Shown here: positions 18,205 to 27,080 of the stretch, piece by piece | How positions within the stretch are numbered: position 1 is the stretch's first letter | Layout of the letters: the number at the start of each line of letters is the position of its first letter | Source: Pirellulales bacterium | GTDB taxonomy: Bacteria; Planctomycetota; Planctomycetia; Pirellulales; JACPPG01 | Assembly: GCA_036490175.1 (NCBI GenBank) | Contig: DASXEJ010000021.1 | Location: 1 to 47,142 of the forward strand | Direction of reading: 5' to 3' | DNA length: 47,142 bases | Program-made: the position numbers and the translations under genes | The notes under the pieces: model-generated | The model's database searches: none | The model's input: only the letters and a program-made list of their open reading frames with translations | Told to the model about the DNA's origin: nothing

Positions 18205-18234
18205 ATCATATGAATGTTGCCTAACTAAGTCAAC
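18205..18234 (-). promoter_or_regulatory. cysH promoter with Rrf2-type operator
   Basis: On the minus strand TTGACT (complement of 18228-18233), a 17-base spacer and TATGAT (complement of 18205-18210) form a sigma70-type promoter. The -35 and spacer overlap the imperfect palindrome GTTGCCTAACTAAGTCAAC (18216-18234). TAACTAA at 18222-18228 has an exact inverted partner TTAGTTA at 18190-18196, just past the expected transcription start. Such a site is where an Rrf2 regulator would be expected to bind; the gene for one is in the same operon. Confidence 0.65.
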
Positions 18235-18505
18235 TATGCGGTCCTGTCTTGATCATCGTCGGCTTCGTCCGCGGAACTTCAGCCGATATGCGCCGGTTGT
18301 AGCGGTCATTGGGGCCACCCGCCGGACGCCGCCGGGAACCGCAAGTCCTTGGCCTTCCGTTGCTTGACTAGCCTTTCGCAACCCGTCACGATCGCTGCTT
18401 GGCCGCCGTGGCGGCTTGCCGCGGACGCATCCCGACCAGGGATCGCCTTTCCAAACCGGACCGGTGGCCTGCGCCACCTTGATTGCATCGCAGGGACACA
18501 GTGCC

Positions 18506-20002
18506 ATGCCAACAGAAGAAGTCTATTTAGCAGTCGATCTGGGAGCCTCGGGGGGGCGCGTGCTGGCGGGCTTGTTGGATGGCCGGCGCTTGCGGCTGGA
18601 AGAGGTGCACCGCTTCGACAATGGCGGCATCCCCGCCGCCGGAGGTCTGTACTGGGATTTGCTCGGGCTTTGGAGCCAGATCGTCGTCGGCCTCCGCGCC
18701 GCCGCGGCACGGTTTCCGGGGCGAGTGAAAAGCGTCGGCGTTGATACTTGGGGGATCGACTTCGCCTTCTTGGGGCGCGGCGACGTGCTGCTCGAAAATC
18801 CACATTCGTATCGCGATCCACGATGCGAGGGGATGATGGAGCGGGCCCTCGAGCGAGTTCCCCGCGCCGAGATCTTTTCCAAGACCGGCGCCCAGTTCCT
18901 CAATATCAATACTCTCTATCAACTGCTCGCACTCAGCGAACAGAACTCGCCCCTATTGGAAATGGCCGAGTCGTTTTTGATGATGCCCGACCTGTTTCAT
19001 TGGCTGATGACCGGCGTCAAGGCAAACGAATACACCGATGCCAGCACCACCCAGTTCTTTAATCCGACCAAAGGCCGCTGGGCCACCGGCTTGCTCGGGC
19101 AACTGGGGATTCCGTCGCATTTTCTGGGCGAGATCGTTCAGCCGGGCACGAACTTGGGCCCGCTCACGCGTCAGGTTGCCGCCGAAACCGGACTCACTGG
19201 TGTGTCCGTCGTCCTGCCGGGGACGCACGACACGGCCAGCGCCGTGATGGCGGTGCCGGCCCGCGGAGAAGTAAGCGAACGGCCCGATTGGTGCTACATC
19301 AGCTCGGGCACGTGGTCATTAATGGGCGCCGAGCTGCCCGCCCCCGTGGTGACGGACAAATGTCTCGAACTTACCTTCACCAACGAAGGGGGCGTGGGGG
19401 GGCGCACGCGGCTGCTAAAAAACATCATTGGGCTATGGCTGGTGCAAGAATGCCGTCGCGTTTGGCAGCGCGCCGGCAAAACGTTTAGTTGGGACGATCT
19501 GAATCGAATGGCCGCCGCCGCGCCGCCGTTGGCGTCGCTGGTTGATCCCGACGATGGCGCCTTGATGGCCCCCAGCGACATGCCCGCCACGATTCGCACA
19601 TTGTGCCAGCGCAAGGGCCAGCCCGTGCCGCATGACGAAGGAGCGGTGATCCGCACCGCGATCGAAAGCCTGGCGCTGCGCTATCGGCAAGTCCTGGGAC
19701 GGCTGGAAGAGTTGACCGGCGGCCCCGTGAAAACGATTCACGTGGTGGGAGGTGGCACGCAAAACCAACAGCTCTGTCAGGCCACGGCCGACGCCTGCCA
19801 GCGACACGTCGTAGCCGGACCCGTCGAAGCTACGGCCATCGGCAACGTGATGGTGCAAGCCATCGCCAGCGGCGCCGTAGGATCGATCGCCGAAGCACGC
19901 GAGATCATCCGCGAGAGTTTTCCGGTTGTTAACTACGAACCGCGCGAGGGAGACGCCTGGGCCGAGGCGGCCGAGCGCTTTCAGACATTGACCAAAGGTT
20001 GA
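18506..20002 (+). CDS. rhaB: L-rhamnulokinase
   Basis: A 498-residue sugar kinase of the FGGY family, matching rhamnulokinase in length and sequence. It phosphorylates L-rhamnulose with ATP in the cytoplasm. Motifs are YLAVDLGASGGRVLAGLLDG at the N-terminus, VGVDTWGIDFAFL, TDASTTQFFNPTKGRW, VLPGTHDTASAVMAVPA, WCYISSGTWSLMG, and HVVGGGTQNQQLCQATAD with GPVEATAIGNVMVQA near the C-terminus. The start at 18506 is supported by AGGGA ten to fourteen bases upstream and by the family N-terminus; the frame is open upstream but not conserved. Rhamnose isomerase and aldolase genes are not adjacent, so the pathway is scattered or completed elsewhere. It ends in the hairpin at 20056-20083. Confidence 0.95.
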   Translation: MPTEEVYLAVDLGASGGRVLAGLLDGRRLRLEEVHRFDNGGIPAAGGLYWDLLGLWSQIVVGLRAAAARFPGRVKSVGVDTWGIDFAFLGRGDVLLENPHSYRDPRCEGMMERALERVPRAEIFSKTGAQFLNINTLYQLLALSEQNSPLLEMAESFLMMPDLFHWLMTGVKANEYTDASTTQFFNPTKGRWATGLLGQLGIPSHFLGEIVQPGTNLGPLTRQVAAETGLTGVSVVLPGTHDTASAVMAVPARGEVSERPDWCYISSGTWSLMGAELPAPVVTDKCLELTFTNEGGVGGRTRLLKNIIGLWLVQECRRVWQRAGKTFSWDDLNRMAAAAPPLASLVDPDDGALMAPSDMPATIRTLCQRKGQPVPHDEGAVIRTAIESLALRYRQVLGRLEELTGGPVKTIHVVGGGTQNQQLCQATADACQRHVVAGPVEATAIGNVMVQAIASGAVGSIAEAREIIRESFPVVNYEPREGDAWAEAAERFQTLTKG

Positions 20003-20055
20003 TGCAGTGCGAGCGTTGGCGGCCACGCCAGGGGAGAGAAGCGCGGCTTGGGCGT

Positions 20056-20083
20056 GGCGACCGCGCGAAAACGGTCGCCTTTT
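20056..20083 (+). terminator. Terminator of rhaB
   Basis: GGCGACCG (20056-20063) pairs with CGGTCGCC (20072-20079) around a CGCGAAAA loop, followed by TTTT. It starts 54 bases after the rhaB stop and overlaps the last codon of the convergent toxin gene. Confidence 0.75.
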
Positions 20084-20483
20084 ATTCCTGCAACCAATCG
20101 ACGACACGAAGACCAGGAACGGGTTCAAAGTGTCGGGTGTTGTGCGTTACCACGGTGAGATCGTGAACCACAGCGACGGCTGCGATCATTAGGTCGACGG
20201 AGTTGACGACCGTTCCCTTCGTCAGCATCAGGCTTTGTAGCTGACCGAATTGCCGCGCGCAATGGCGGTCGAAATCGATCACTGTAAGATCGGCAAGTAG
20301 ATCGTGCTGCAGAACCGCCAAAAGCTCTTCAGGTTTCGCGCGCCGAAAGGCCCAGGTATAGAGCTCGCCGAGCACGATCGTCGGTAGATACAGATGTCCG
20401 CTGTGCTGGACAAAACGGTGGGTTAGTCCAGTCCGACGTTTGAGGTAGGCCGAGCAGATGTTGGTATCGAGGAGAAAGCTCAC
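20082..20483 (-). CDS. vapC: VapC-like PIN-domain toxin
   Basis: A 133-residue PIN-domain ribonuclease, the toxin of a type II toxin-antitoxin pair. The acidic active-site residues are in place: Asp6 in FLLDTNICSAYLK, Glu40 in IVLGELYTW and Asp97 in NSVDLMIAAVA, with THNTRHFEPVPGLRVVDW at the end, typical of VapC. VapC toxins cut RNA (often initiator tRNA or rRNA) when released from their antitoxin. The start is the GTG at 20483, whose GTGA overlaps the antitoxin stop codon by four bases, giving translational coupling; the open frame upstream lies over the antitoxin gene and is not coding. The target RNA cannot be read from the sequence. Confidence 0.9.
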   Translation of the reverse strand: MSFLLDTNICSAYLKRRTGLTHRFVQHSGHLYLPTIVLGELYTWAFRRAKPEELLAVLQHDLLADLTVIDFDRHCARQFGQLQSLMLTKGTVVNSVDLMIAAVAVVHDLTVVTHNTRHFEPVPGLRVVDWLQE

Positions 20484-20731
20484 CCAGGAATCTCGCGATC
20501 GATTGATCGTGCGCGAGCCGCCTGAATTTGGTCGAGGATCTCGTCGTCTTCGGGTCGCCACAAGTTGGCCAAGGCACCGGCAGAGCGTAACAAGCCCTCG
20601 GGGCTGCACGCCGATCGACCCGCCGCACGTAACGTGACTTCAACCTCTTGGCCGTCGCCCAGCCCAGGATCATTCGCCAGTTCGATAATCCTGCCACGAA
20701 TGACGCCGTGAAGATTTGATGGAACGTTCAT
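20480..20731 (-). CDS. Probable antitoxin of the VapC-like toxin
   Basis: An 83-residue protein immediately upstream of the PIN toxin and overlapping it by four bases. The N-terminal half (LHGVIRGRIIELANDPGLGDGQEVEVTL) looks like the short beta-rich swapped-hairpin DNA-binding domain of antitoxins that carry a G-x-I-x-x-x-x-I-E-L ... G-x-x-V-x-V pattern. The C-terminal half is helical and charged (RPEDDEILDQIQAARARSIDRE), the usual toxin-binding tail. It should neutralise VapC and, with it, repress the operon. It is not a typical CopG, Phd or SpoVT/AbrB-type VapB by eye, so the antitoxin class is uncertain. The ATG at 20731 has GGGGGTG five to eleven bases upstream. Confidence 0.8.
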   Translation of the reverse strand: MNVPSNLHGVIRGRIIELANDPGLGDGQEVEVTLRAAGRSACSPEGLLRSAGALANLWRPEDDEILDQIQAARARSIDREIPG

Positions 20732-21181
20732 ACGCACCCCCGAAATTCATACGCCGGTTGTAGTCCCCGCGGAGCAATACTCATGGGCGGATATAGGGCA
20801 TCGTGGCGGGTTCTCTTGCAGTCAATTCTACTGCCGAAACGCCGGCTGCTGAACATGCGTCCGCCAAAACGCGTCCGAATTCTGGCTCGTCGTTGACTGG
20901 GTCCCAGCCTGAGCCGTCGCCGCTTTCTAGGGATTTGTAGGCACCGACGCCCCTCTCAATAAAGGCGCGCCTTTGCACGTCCCCGTGGCGGCGATGAGCA
21001 GGATTGCCACCTCGTGACCGTGCGGGGCCTGACGGGTGACATCTGTTGTTTCGTTCATTACAACAATCTATCGCGTGTAGCACGACCGGGCCATTGTGAC
21101 GCATGACACGCCGCAAACCGCCTTGTTCGCGACAGTTTCAAAGCACGCTAGTCCACGGCATCACTGAAAGAGACACCACGC
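20732..21181. other. Intergenic region, possibly with gene remnants
   Basis: About 450 bases between divergent genes. Two short minus-strand frames overlap here, one from an ATG at 21058 (43 codons) and one ending at 20781, but neither has a recognisable motif or a good ribosome-binding site. They could be the remains of a small frameshifted gene. The promoter of the toxin-antitoxin operon should lie just above 20731. Confidence 0.4.
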
Positions 21182-22231
21182 ATGATCAACGTTGGTATCG
21201 TCGGCATCGGATTTATGGGCATGATTCATTATCTCGCCTACCAGCAGGTGCGCGGCTGTAAGGTCGTTGCCATTGCGACGCGGGATAAGAAGAAGCTGGC
21301 CGGCGATTGGCGGGGCATCCAAGGGAACTTTGGCCCACCCGGCACGCAGATGGATTTGCGTGGAGTACACGGCAATGCGGATTGGCGTGCGATGCTCGAT
21401 GATCCGACGATCGACGTAGTGGATATCTGTTTGCCGCCGGCGCTGCACACCGAAGTGGCGCTGGCCGCCTTTGCCGCCGGCAAGCATGTGTTTTGCGAGA
21501 AGCCGATTGCCCTGACGACGGCCGACGCCACGCGCATGGTTCGCGCCGCCGCCAAGGCGGGCAAGCAATTGTTGATCGGCCACGTATTGCCCTTCATGCC
21601 CGAGTATGCGTTTGCCCGCGCCGCCATAACGGGCGGCAAGTACGGCAAGCTGCTCGGAGGAAACTTCAAACGCGTAATTGCGGATCCGCTCTGGATTCCG
21701 GATTTTTATGACGCTGCCCGGGTCGGCGGCCCCGTCGTCGACCTGCACATTCATGACGCGCATTTCATTCGTCTGGTGTGCGGTATGCCATCGGCCGTAT
21801 TCAGCACGGGCCGGATGCGCGGCGAGGTCGTGGAATTCATCGACACGCAATTCCTCTTTGGCGACCGGCAACTGGCCGTCTCGGCCACCAGCGGCGTCAT
21901 CGCGCAGCAAGGCCGCAGCTTCACGCATGCTTTCGAGATCTATCTCGAACGGGCCACGATCCTGTTCGACTCGGCGGTATTTGCCGGGGTTGCCACCACG
22001 GCGACACCTCTGACGCTGCTCACGGCAAAGGGCCGCGTCGAGCATCCGGCGCTCAAACCGGTCGACGCTTTCGCCGCTGAGTTAGGCGAGGTCGTAAGCG
22101 CGGTCAAAGCCAACAAACCGTCGGAGCTGCTATCGGGCACACTGGCACTCGATGCCCTGATGCTTTGTCAACGCGAAACGGAATCGGTCCGCCTGGGCCG
22201 CGTCGTGAAGCTACCTGCCGGAGCGCGATAG
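21182..22231 (+). CDS. Gfo/Idh/MocA-family oxidoreductase
   Basis: A 349-residue NAD(P)-dependent sugar or cyclitol dehydrogenase of the Gfo/Idh/MocA group, a family greatly expanded in planctomycetes. The Rossmann motif VGIVGIGFMGMIHYLAY opens the protein, followed by DVVDICLPPALHTEVALAA and the conserved CEKPIALTTADA (Lys of the E-K-P motif lines the active site). The C-terminal half is the beta-sheet substrate domain, with VVDLHIHDAHFIRLVCG carrying the catalytic-type D-x-x-x-H segment. There is no signal peptide, so it is cytoplasmic. The substrate cannot be deduced; the rhamnulokinase gene nearby is separated by the toxin-antitoxin pair and gives no firm hint. It appears to be transcribed alone. 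Confidence 0.92.
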   Translation: MINVGIVGIGFMGMIHYLAYQQVRGCKVVAIATRDKKKLAGDWRGIQGNFGPPGTQMDLRGVHGNADWRAMLDDPTIDVVDICLPPALHTEVALAAFAAGKHVFCEKPIALTTADATRMVRAAAKAGKQLLIGHVLPFMPEYAFARAAITGGKYGKLLGGNFKRVIADPLWIPDFYDAARVGGPVVDLHIHDAHFIRLVCGMPSAVFSTGRMRGEVVEFIDTQFLFGDRQLAVSATSGVIAQQGRSFTHAFEIYLERATILFDSAVFAGVATTATPLTLLTAKGRVEHPALKPVDAFAAELGEVVSAVKANKPSELLSGTLALDALMLCQRETESVRLGRVVKLPAGAR

Positions 22232-22736
22232 CAACGGTCTGTCACCGCCGTCGGGTTCCAGGGCTCATAGAGATATAGCCTCCGAGGGCACAGAGAACTT
22301 CGGCAGAGAGAAGATGCCGATTGATGGTCCCCTAGAGTTCGAAGTTGCGGGGTGGCTCTGATCGTCGGTTCCTTACTTCTCTGTGATCTCGGTGGCTAAT
22401 CGTTTAGGCGTCCCATAGCCTATCAATATCAGGAACCTTGTACGGGCGTGTGATTGCGCCAGCCGCTTTACGGCCGCGCGTACTCGGGCGTCGGCGAGGG
22501 GCAAGTCCTGCTCGGCCAGATTCCTGTTCACGTGCGGTTTATGACGGGCATGCTGTCTACGCCACTTTTGCGACAGCACGCCCTACGCTGTGCGCTCTCG
22601 GGACTTGCGCGTTCCCGCCTGCAATCGTCGCAGCTGCGTCCTTGGGCACGTTGGCATTTTCTGATGCGAAAGGACCGGCGGCGGTGCGAATCTGCAGCCT
22701 GTAGCGAGCGCGCTGCAAGCCCTGCGCAAAAGTTTT
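22232..22736. other. Intergenic region upstream of the S41 protease gene
   Basis: No gene recognised. It contains the inverted-repeat pair at 22276-22398 and, to its right, Arg/Leu-rich chance frames. The protease promoter follows at 22737. Confidence 0.5.
22276..22398. repeat. Long-range inverted repeat
   Basis: TAGCCTCCGAGGGCACAGAG (beginning at 22276, continuing AACT to 22299) is an imperfect inverted copy of 22375-22398, whose reverse complement begins TAGCCACCGAGATCACAGAG. About 20 of 24 bases match. The arms enclose 75 bases of unrelated sequence. It may be a small dispersed non-coding element. Confidence 0.55.
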
Positions 22737-22765
22737 TTGACCGTCTTCGTATCGTGACCTATATT
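22737..22765 (+). promoter_or_regulatory. Sigma70-type promoter of the S41 protease gene
   Basis: TTGACC (22737-22742), a 17-base spacer and TATATT (22760-22765) lie about 147 bases upstream of the protease ATG, giving a 5' leader of about 140 bases. The match to the housekeeping consensus is good (5/6 and 5/6). Confidence 0.7.
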
Positions 22766-22911
22766 GAATTTGGCCGCGGGGCCTGACGAATGCCCCGTGT
22801 CCCTACAACCGGCAGCTTGGTTATTTCCCGCGCCCGTGTACGCCCGCCTCCGAAGCCCTGCGACCGACATCCGGCCCGTCTCGCTGAGCGGCTACAACCC
22901 AGGACCTGAAC

Positions 22912-24603
22912 ATGCACCGTAGGGTTCCGTTTGCGCTTTGCGCCCTCTTGCTCTCGCTGGTCTCGGCGTTGTCTGCGCCGTCGCTAGCGGTGGCTCAGAT
23001 TTCGATCGTCACCCCTCCCGCCGCCAACGTTCCGGCCGGCGGCAGTCCCGCGCCAGAACTCGAACGCGGACAGACTCTCGAAGGGGAACGACGCTGGGGC
23101 GAGGCTCTGACGTTTTACGAAGAGCAGCTGCGCAAATTTCCCCACGATCCGGCGCTCGAGCAACGGCTCGAGCTGTCCCGCATGCACTACGAGTTGGGAC
23201 GTCGCTACAACGACCCCAGCTACAAGCGGGCCATCAAGACCATGCCCGAGCGTGACGCGCTGGATTTGTACGGCGAAGTGCTGTTGAAGATCCAGTCGCA
23301 CTACGTCGAAGCCCCGAACTGGAAACAACTGATCGACCATAGCACGCGTGCCTTCCAGGTGGCGCTGGCCGATCCAGTGTTCGTAGAGAACTCACTCCCG
23401 CGCTTGCCGCAGGCCCAGATCGACCGCTTCCGCCGCGAGGTCGACGAGCGCGTGGCCAGCTGGCAGATTACGAATCGTCATCAGGCTCGTGATGCCGTCG
23501 TATATATTGCCCGCCTAGGACGCGAACGTCTTGGGTTGAGCAACACCGTCACGATTCTGGAATACACCTGCGGTGCGACCAGCGGCCTGGATGCCTACTC
23601 GACGTTTCTCACAGCCGACCAGCTTAACGAAGTCTATTCGCAGATCGAAGGCAACTTTGTTGGTCTCGGTGTCGAGCTCAAGGCCAGTGATCGTGCTCTG
23701 CTGATCCTCAAAGTGATCACCGGCAGCCCAGCCGAAAAGGCGGGCATTCGTGCCGGCGATCGCATCGTGGCTGTTGACGGCCAGTCGACTTCGGAGCTGT
23801 CCACCGACCAGGCAGCGAACCTGTTGCAGGGCAAAGAGGGGACTTTTGTCGAGGTCACTTTGCAGGCCACGGACGCGACCTCTCGCAAGTTGCGCATTCG
23901 CCGCGAGCAGATCGAAGCTCCTAGTGTCGACGGCGGCCGCATCGTCGACGAGAGCGCCGGTGTCGCCTACCTGAAGATGCACCAGTTCCAGAAGACGACT
24001 GTTCGCGAGCTGGACGCCGAACTGTGGCGCCTGCACAAGCTCGGCATGAAGAGCCTGATCCTGGACCTGCGCAACAATCCCGGTGGCCTGCTAGCGGTAA
24101 GCGTCGAAGTCGTCGACAAGTTCGTCGAGGGAGGCATCATCGTCTCCACTCGCGGTCGCGGCCCGCAAGAAGACTACAAGTACACGGCTCATGCCGATGG
24201 CACGTGGCGGATGCCGCTGATCGTGATGATCGACGGTGACAGCGCCAGTGCCAGCGAAATCGTGGCCGGTGCTATTCGGGATCACCGCCGTGGTCTCATC
24301 GTCGGCAGCACCAGTTACGGTAAGTGGTCCGTGCAAGGAATCTTCCCCTTGAACCAGGGCAACTCCGGGCTGCGGCTGACCACGGCCAAGTTCTATTCAC
24401 CGCTGGATCATTCTTACAGCGGAATCGGCGTGCGTCCGGATGTGGAAGTGCAGCAAGTTGCCAAGCCCGTCGTCGATGCCAACGACCACGCCGGCCTGGT
24501 GGACGACGGCAGCGACGCTCCGCTGGAAGCCGCCGTTCGTCTGTCACGCGATCAGCTGGCCGGCAAGTACAATCGCCTGCCAGCCGATGCCAGCCGCCAG
24601 TAA
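22912..24603 (+). CDS. Secreted C-terminal processing protease (PDZ-S41)
   Basis: A 563-residue exported serine protease of family S41 (CtpA/Tsp type). A signal peptide covers about 1-29 (ALCALLLSLVSALSAPSLAVAQ). A TPR-like helical region follows (about 50-200), then a PDZ domain at about 240-330 (FVGLGVELKASD... GIRAGDRIVAVDGQST) and the protease core. The catalytic dyad is visible: Ser446 in GDSASASEI and Lys471 in SYGKWSVQG, 25 residues apart as in Tsp; LDLRNNPGGLL is the conserved core strand. Such enzymes trim or degrade periplasmic proteins from their C-termini. The ATG at 22912 has CAGGA eight to twelve bases upstream, and a good promoter lies at 22737. It converges with the SDR gene. 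Confidence 0.93.
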   Translation: MHRRVPFALCALLLSLVSALSAPSLAVAQISIVTPPAANVPAGGSPAPELERGQTLEGERRWGEALTFYEEQLRKFPHDPALEQRLELSRMHYELGRRYNDPSYKRAIKTMPERDALDLYGEVLLKIQSHYVEAPNWKQLIDHSTRAFQVALADPVFVENSLPRLPQAQIDRFRREVDERVASWQITNRHQARDAVVYIARLGRERLGLSNTVTILEYTCGATSGLDAYSTFLTADQLNEVYSQIEGNFVGLGVELKASDRALLILKVITGSPAEKAGIRAGDRIVAVDGQSTSELSTDQAANLLQGKEGTFVEVTLQATDATSRKLRIRREQIEAPSVDGGRIVDESAGVAYLKMHQFQKTTVRELDAELWRLHKLGMKSLILDLRNNPGGLLAVSVEVVDKFVEGGIIVSTRGRGPQEDYKYTAHADGTWRMPLIVMIDGDSASASEIVAGAIRDHRRGLIVGSTSYGKWSVQGIFPLNQGNSGLRLTTAKFYSPLDHSYSGIGVRPDVEVQQVAKPVVDANDHAGLVDDGSDAPLEAAVRLSRDQLAGKYNRLPADASRQ

Positions 24604-24728
24604 GCGGTGATCGATTGAGTGCTGAGCGCAGAGCGAAACACTCATAACGCGCCCGCAACGGCCGCCTAAACGACGATAAACGGACGTCTTGTCCAGCACT
24701 CGTCGCTGCGGGTTTCGCCCCAGGCGAT

Positions 24729-25484
24729 TCACGCCATCATCAGCCTTCCGCCCGAGGCGACGATGCTTTGCCCTGTCATATAGCTCGATTCGTCGCTCAG
24801 CAAAAAGCGAATCAGCGCGGCCAGCTCCTCGGGTTTGCCAATCCGCTGCAAGGGTGTGGCGGCGATCACTTCGGCCTTGCGCTCTGGCGGTAGCACGTCG
24901 GCCATCTCGGTGTCTACCAGGCCGGGCACGACGCAATTGACGCGCACGTTGTGCGGGGCGAAGGCCTCGGCACAACAACGCGTCAGGGCCATCACGCCCG
25001 CCTTCGAGGCCGAGTAGTGGATCTGCATCTGTCGCGGCAACAGCGCAGCGATCGACGAGACGGTGACGATCCGGCCGAAACCGCGTTCGATCATTTCGTC
25101 CTTGACGGCGAATACTGCCAGATAGGCTCCGTTCAGGTTCACGTCGATCATTTCTCGCCAGGTGTCATAGGTCAGCTGGTTATGGTCGGCGATGTTGCTA
25201 ATGGCGCCGCAATGGGCGAGAAACGAAATCGGCCCCAGCTGGCTGCGCGTGCGCGCGACCAGCCGCGCTACGTCGGCCGGCTGCGCGGCGTTGCACGGTT
25301 CGGCGATCGCCTTCCGCCCTAGCTGGCGGATCTCGGCCACGGTCTGCTTAGCGTCGGCAACGCGCGAGCCATAGCTGATCGCCACATCGGCCCCTTCACT
25401 CGCCAGGCGTAGTGCCGTGGCCCGGCCGATGCCACGCGAGCCGCCTGTGACCAGCGCCACGCGATCTTGAAATTCCGCCGACAT
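24729..25484 (-). CDS. Short-chain dehydrogenase/reductase (FabG-like)
   Basis: A 251-residue classical SDR. The NAD(P)-binding motif TGGSRGIGRATALRLA, the AHCGAISN stretch (variant of N-A-G), the catalytic Ser in VTVSSIAALL, the Tyr-x-x-x-Lys pair in IHYSASKAGVMAL, and VNCVVPGLVDTEM are all present. A 3-oxoacyl-ACP reductase-like fold is certain; the substrate is not. The start is well supported by a full AGGAGG four bases before the ATG at 25484. It lies 131 bases downstream of the glycerate kinase gene on the same strand and may share its transcript; a link to glycerate or hydroxyacid metabolism is possible but unproven. Confidence 0.93.
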   Translation of the reverse strand: MSAEFQDRVALVTGGSRGIGRATALRLASEGADVAISYGSRVADAKQTVAEIRQLGRKAIAEPCNAAQPADVARLVARTRSQLGPISFLAHCGAISNIADHNQLTYDTWREMIDVNLNGAYLAVFAVKDEMIERGFGRIVTVSSIAALLPRQMQIHYSASKAGVMALTRCCAEAFAPHNVRVNCVVPGLVDTEMADVLPPERKAEVIAATPLQRIGKPEELAALIRFLLSDESSYMTGQSIVASGGRLMMA

Positions 25485-25615
25485 GAGACCTCCTGAGAGT
25501 CTGGTTTCTGATACTTATTGGAAGTGCTGGCGCGCTCGCGTCATACGCACGGCTGCGCACGCGGACGCATGGTGGCTATGCGCAAAACCGTCAGTGGACC
25601 GCCAGCGACGAGCAG

Positions 25616-26998
25616 TTAGCTCTGACTGCCGACGTCATTTTGGCGCTCTGGCGGGTCGACCACAATCACCCGCACATCGCATACATTGGTGTGCGTGGGC
25701 CCGGTCTTGACGAGCGCGGCGAGCGGCTCGAAATAGTGATAGGCGTCGTTGCGGCGTAAATAATCGGCCGTATCGAGACCGCGCGACTGGGCTGCGACAA
25801 GAATCTGCTCGTCGAGTAGCGCGCCAGCGGCATCGGTTGGTCCATCCTCTCCATCAGTGCCGCCCGAAATCATCGCAAAGTGATCGACGTTCTCGTGGGC
25901 CAGTTGTTCGGCCGCGGCCAATACGAGCTGTTGATTGCGCCCGCCCCGCCCGCGCGTCTCGGCCGGCGCTAGCTTCACCACCGGCTCGCCTCCGCTCACC
26001 AGGCAGTGCGGTCCGGCTGCCCGTCGCATGACCAGAAGTTTGTCGGCGAGCTGGCGTCCTACATCTTCGGCAAAGCCTTCTCGCGGATTTGTCGGCGCCG
26101 TTTCGACCGTATAACCCAGCCGCGCCGCCTCACGGGCCGAGGCATCCACGGCCGTGGAATTGTTGCCGATTACCAGGTTCGTGGCCGGGCAGCCGGTTCG
26201 ATGGTCAGATCGTTTCGCAGCAGACCGCAGATAGTCGAACACCGCCGGAGCGATGCCAGCCTCCTGGGCATGAAACTTTTCAAGCACGGCCAGGGCGTCG
26301 TCCGGAGTCGACGGATCGTCAACTGTCGGGCCCGAAGCAATGATGTCCAAGGGATCGCCGAGCACGTCAGAAATAATGAGCGTAACCAGTCGCCCCGCCC
26401 GACACGCGCGCCGCAGACCCCCCCCTTTGATTCGGCTGAGCTGCTTGCGGACCGTGTTGAGCTGACGAATGTCGGCCCCCGCCGCGCTCAGATGCCGTGT
26501 GACAGCCAGCTTGTCGACGAGCGAGATACCCGCAACCGGAGCCGGCAATAGCGCGCTTCCGCCCCCCGAAATGAGCGCCAGACAAAGATCGTCGGCCGTG
26601 GCTTCCCCAACTAAACGCAAAATCTGCTCCGCGCCCGCGGCCCCCTCGGGCGTGGGCTCGTTCTGTCCCGGTTGTCGCGCGGTGTGCAAATGAATCGCCG
26701 CGAGCGGTCGCACACAGTCGGCCGGCACATTCAGCCAGCCTGCCACCTGCTTCTCGGCAAGCAAGCGCGGCCCGAGAGCCTGCTCGACACCTTCGGCCAT
26801 GCCGGCTCCTGCTTTGCCGGCGCCGACTACCACGATGCGGCGGATGGCCTTCAGATCGTATGAATCGTGACCCACGAACAGCCGATCCCCTTCGACGCGC
26901 AAGGCGTTACGAACCAGCAGTCGCGAATCAACGGCCGCCACGCCGGCACGCCAGATCTGCAAAGCATCGGCGGCTAGATTACGGCTTTCGCTCGGCAC
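25616..26998 (-). CDS. Glycerate 2-kinase, type 2 (DUF4147-MOFRL)
   Basis: A 460-residue kinase of the GckA/TtuD family, phosphorylating D-glycerate to 2-phosphoglycerate with ATP. The N-terminal DUF4147 domain shows VVVGAGKAGAGMAEGVEQ, ALISGGGSALLPAP, LNTVRKQLSRIKGG and ISDVLGDPLDIIASGPTVDD. The C-terminal MOFRL domain shows GGRNQQLVLAAAEQL and MISGGTDGEDGPTDAAGAL. Length and motif order fit the family. The start is a GTG at 26998 with no clear ribosome-binding site; the N-terminal sequence from there looks natural (LAADALQIWRAGVAAVDS). It precedes the SDR gene on the same strand. Confidence 0.93.
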   Translation of the reverse strand: MPSESRNLAADALQIWRAGVAAVDSRLLVRNALRVEGDRLFVGHDSYDLKAIRRIVVVGAGKAGAGMAEGVEQALGPRLLAEKQVAGWLNVPADCVRPLAAIHLHTARQPGQNEPTPEGAAGAEQILRLVGEATADDLCLALISGGGSALLPAPVAGISLVDKLAVTRHLSAAGADIRQLNTVRKQLSRIKGGGLRRACRAGRLVTLIISDVLGDPLDIIASGPTVDDPSTPDDALAVLEKFHAQEAGIAPAVFDYLRSAAKRSDHRTGCPATNLVIGNNSTAVDASAREAARLGYTVETAPTNPREGFAEDVGRQLADKLLVMRRAAGPHCLVSGGEPVVKLAPAETRGRGGRNQQLVLAAAEQLAHENVDHFAMISGGTDGEDGPTDAAGALLDEQILVAAQSRGLDTADYLRRNDAYHYFEPLAALVKTGPTHTNVCDVRVIVVDPPERQNDVGSQS

Positions 26999-27080
26999 GG
27001 CGATTCGATCTGGAGGAAGTAAAAAGATAGAACTCGTAAAGGAATTGTAAAGTTGCGGGACTCACAGAAGGAGTAAGGCA

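Noticed and set aside
20781-21116. Minus-strand frames beside the toxin-antitoxin pair, possibly a frameshifted small gene
   Set aside because: Two overlapping frames with no recognisable motif and no ribosome-binding site; could be a remnant but cannot be supported.
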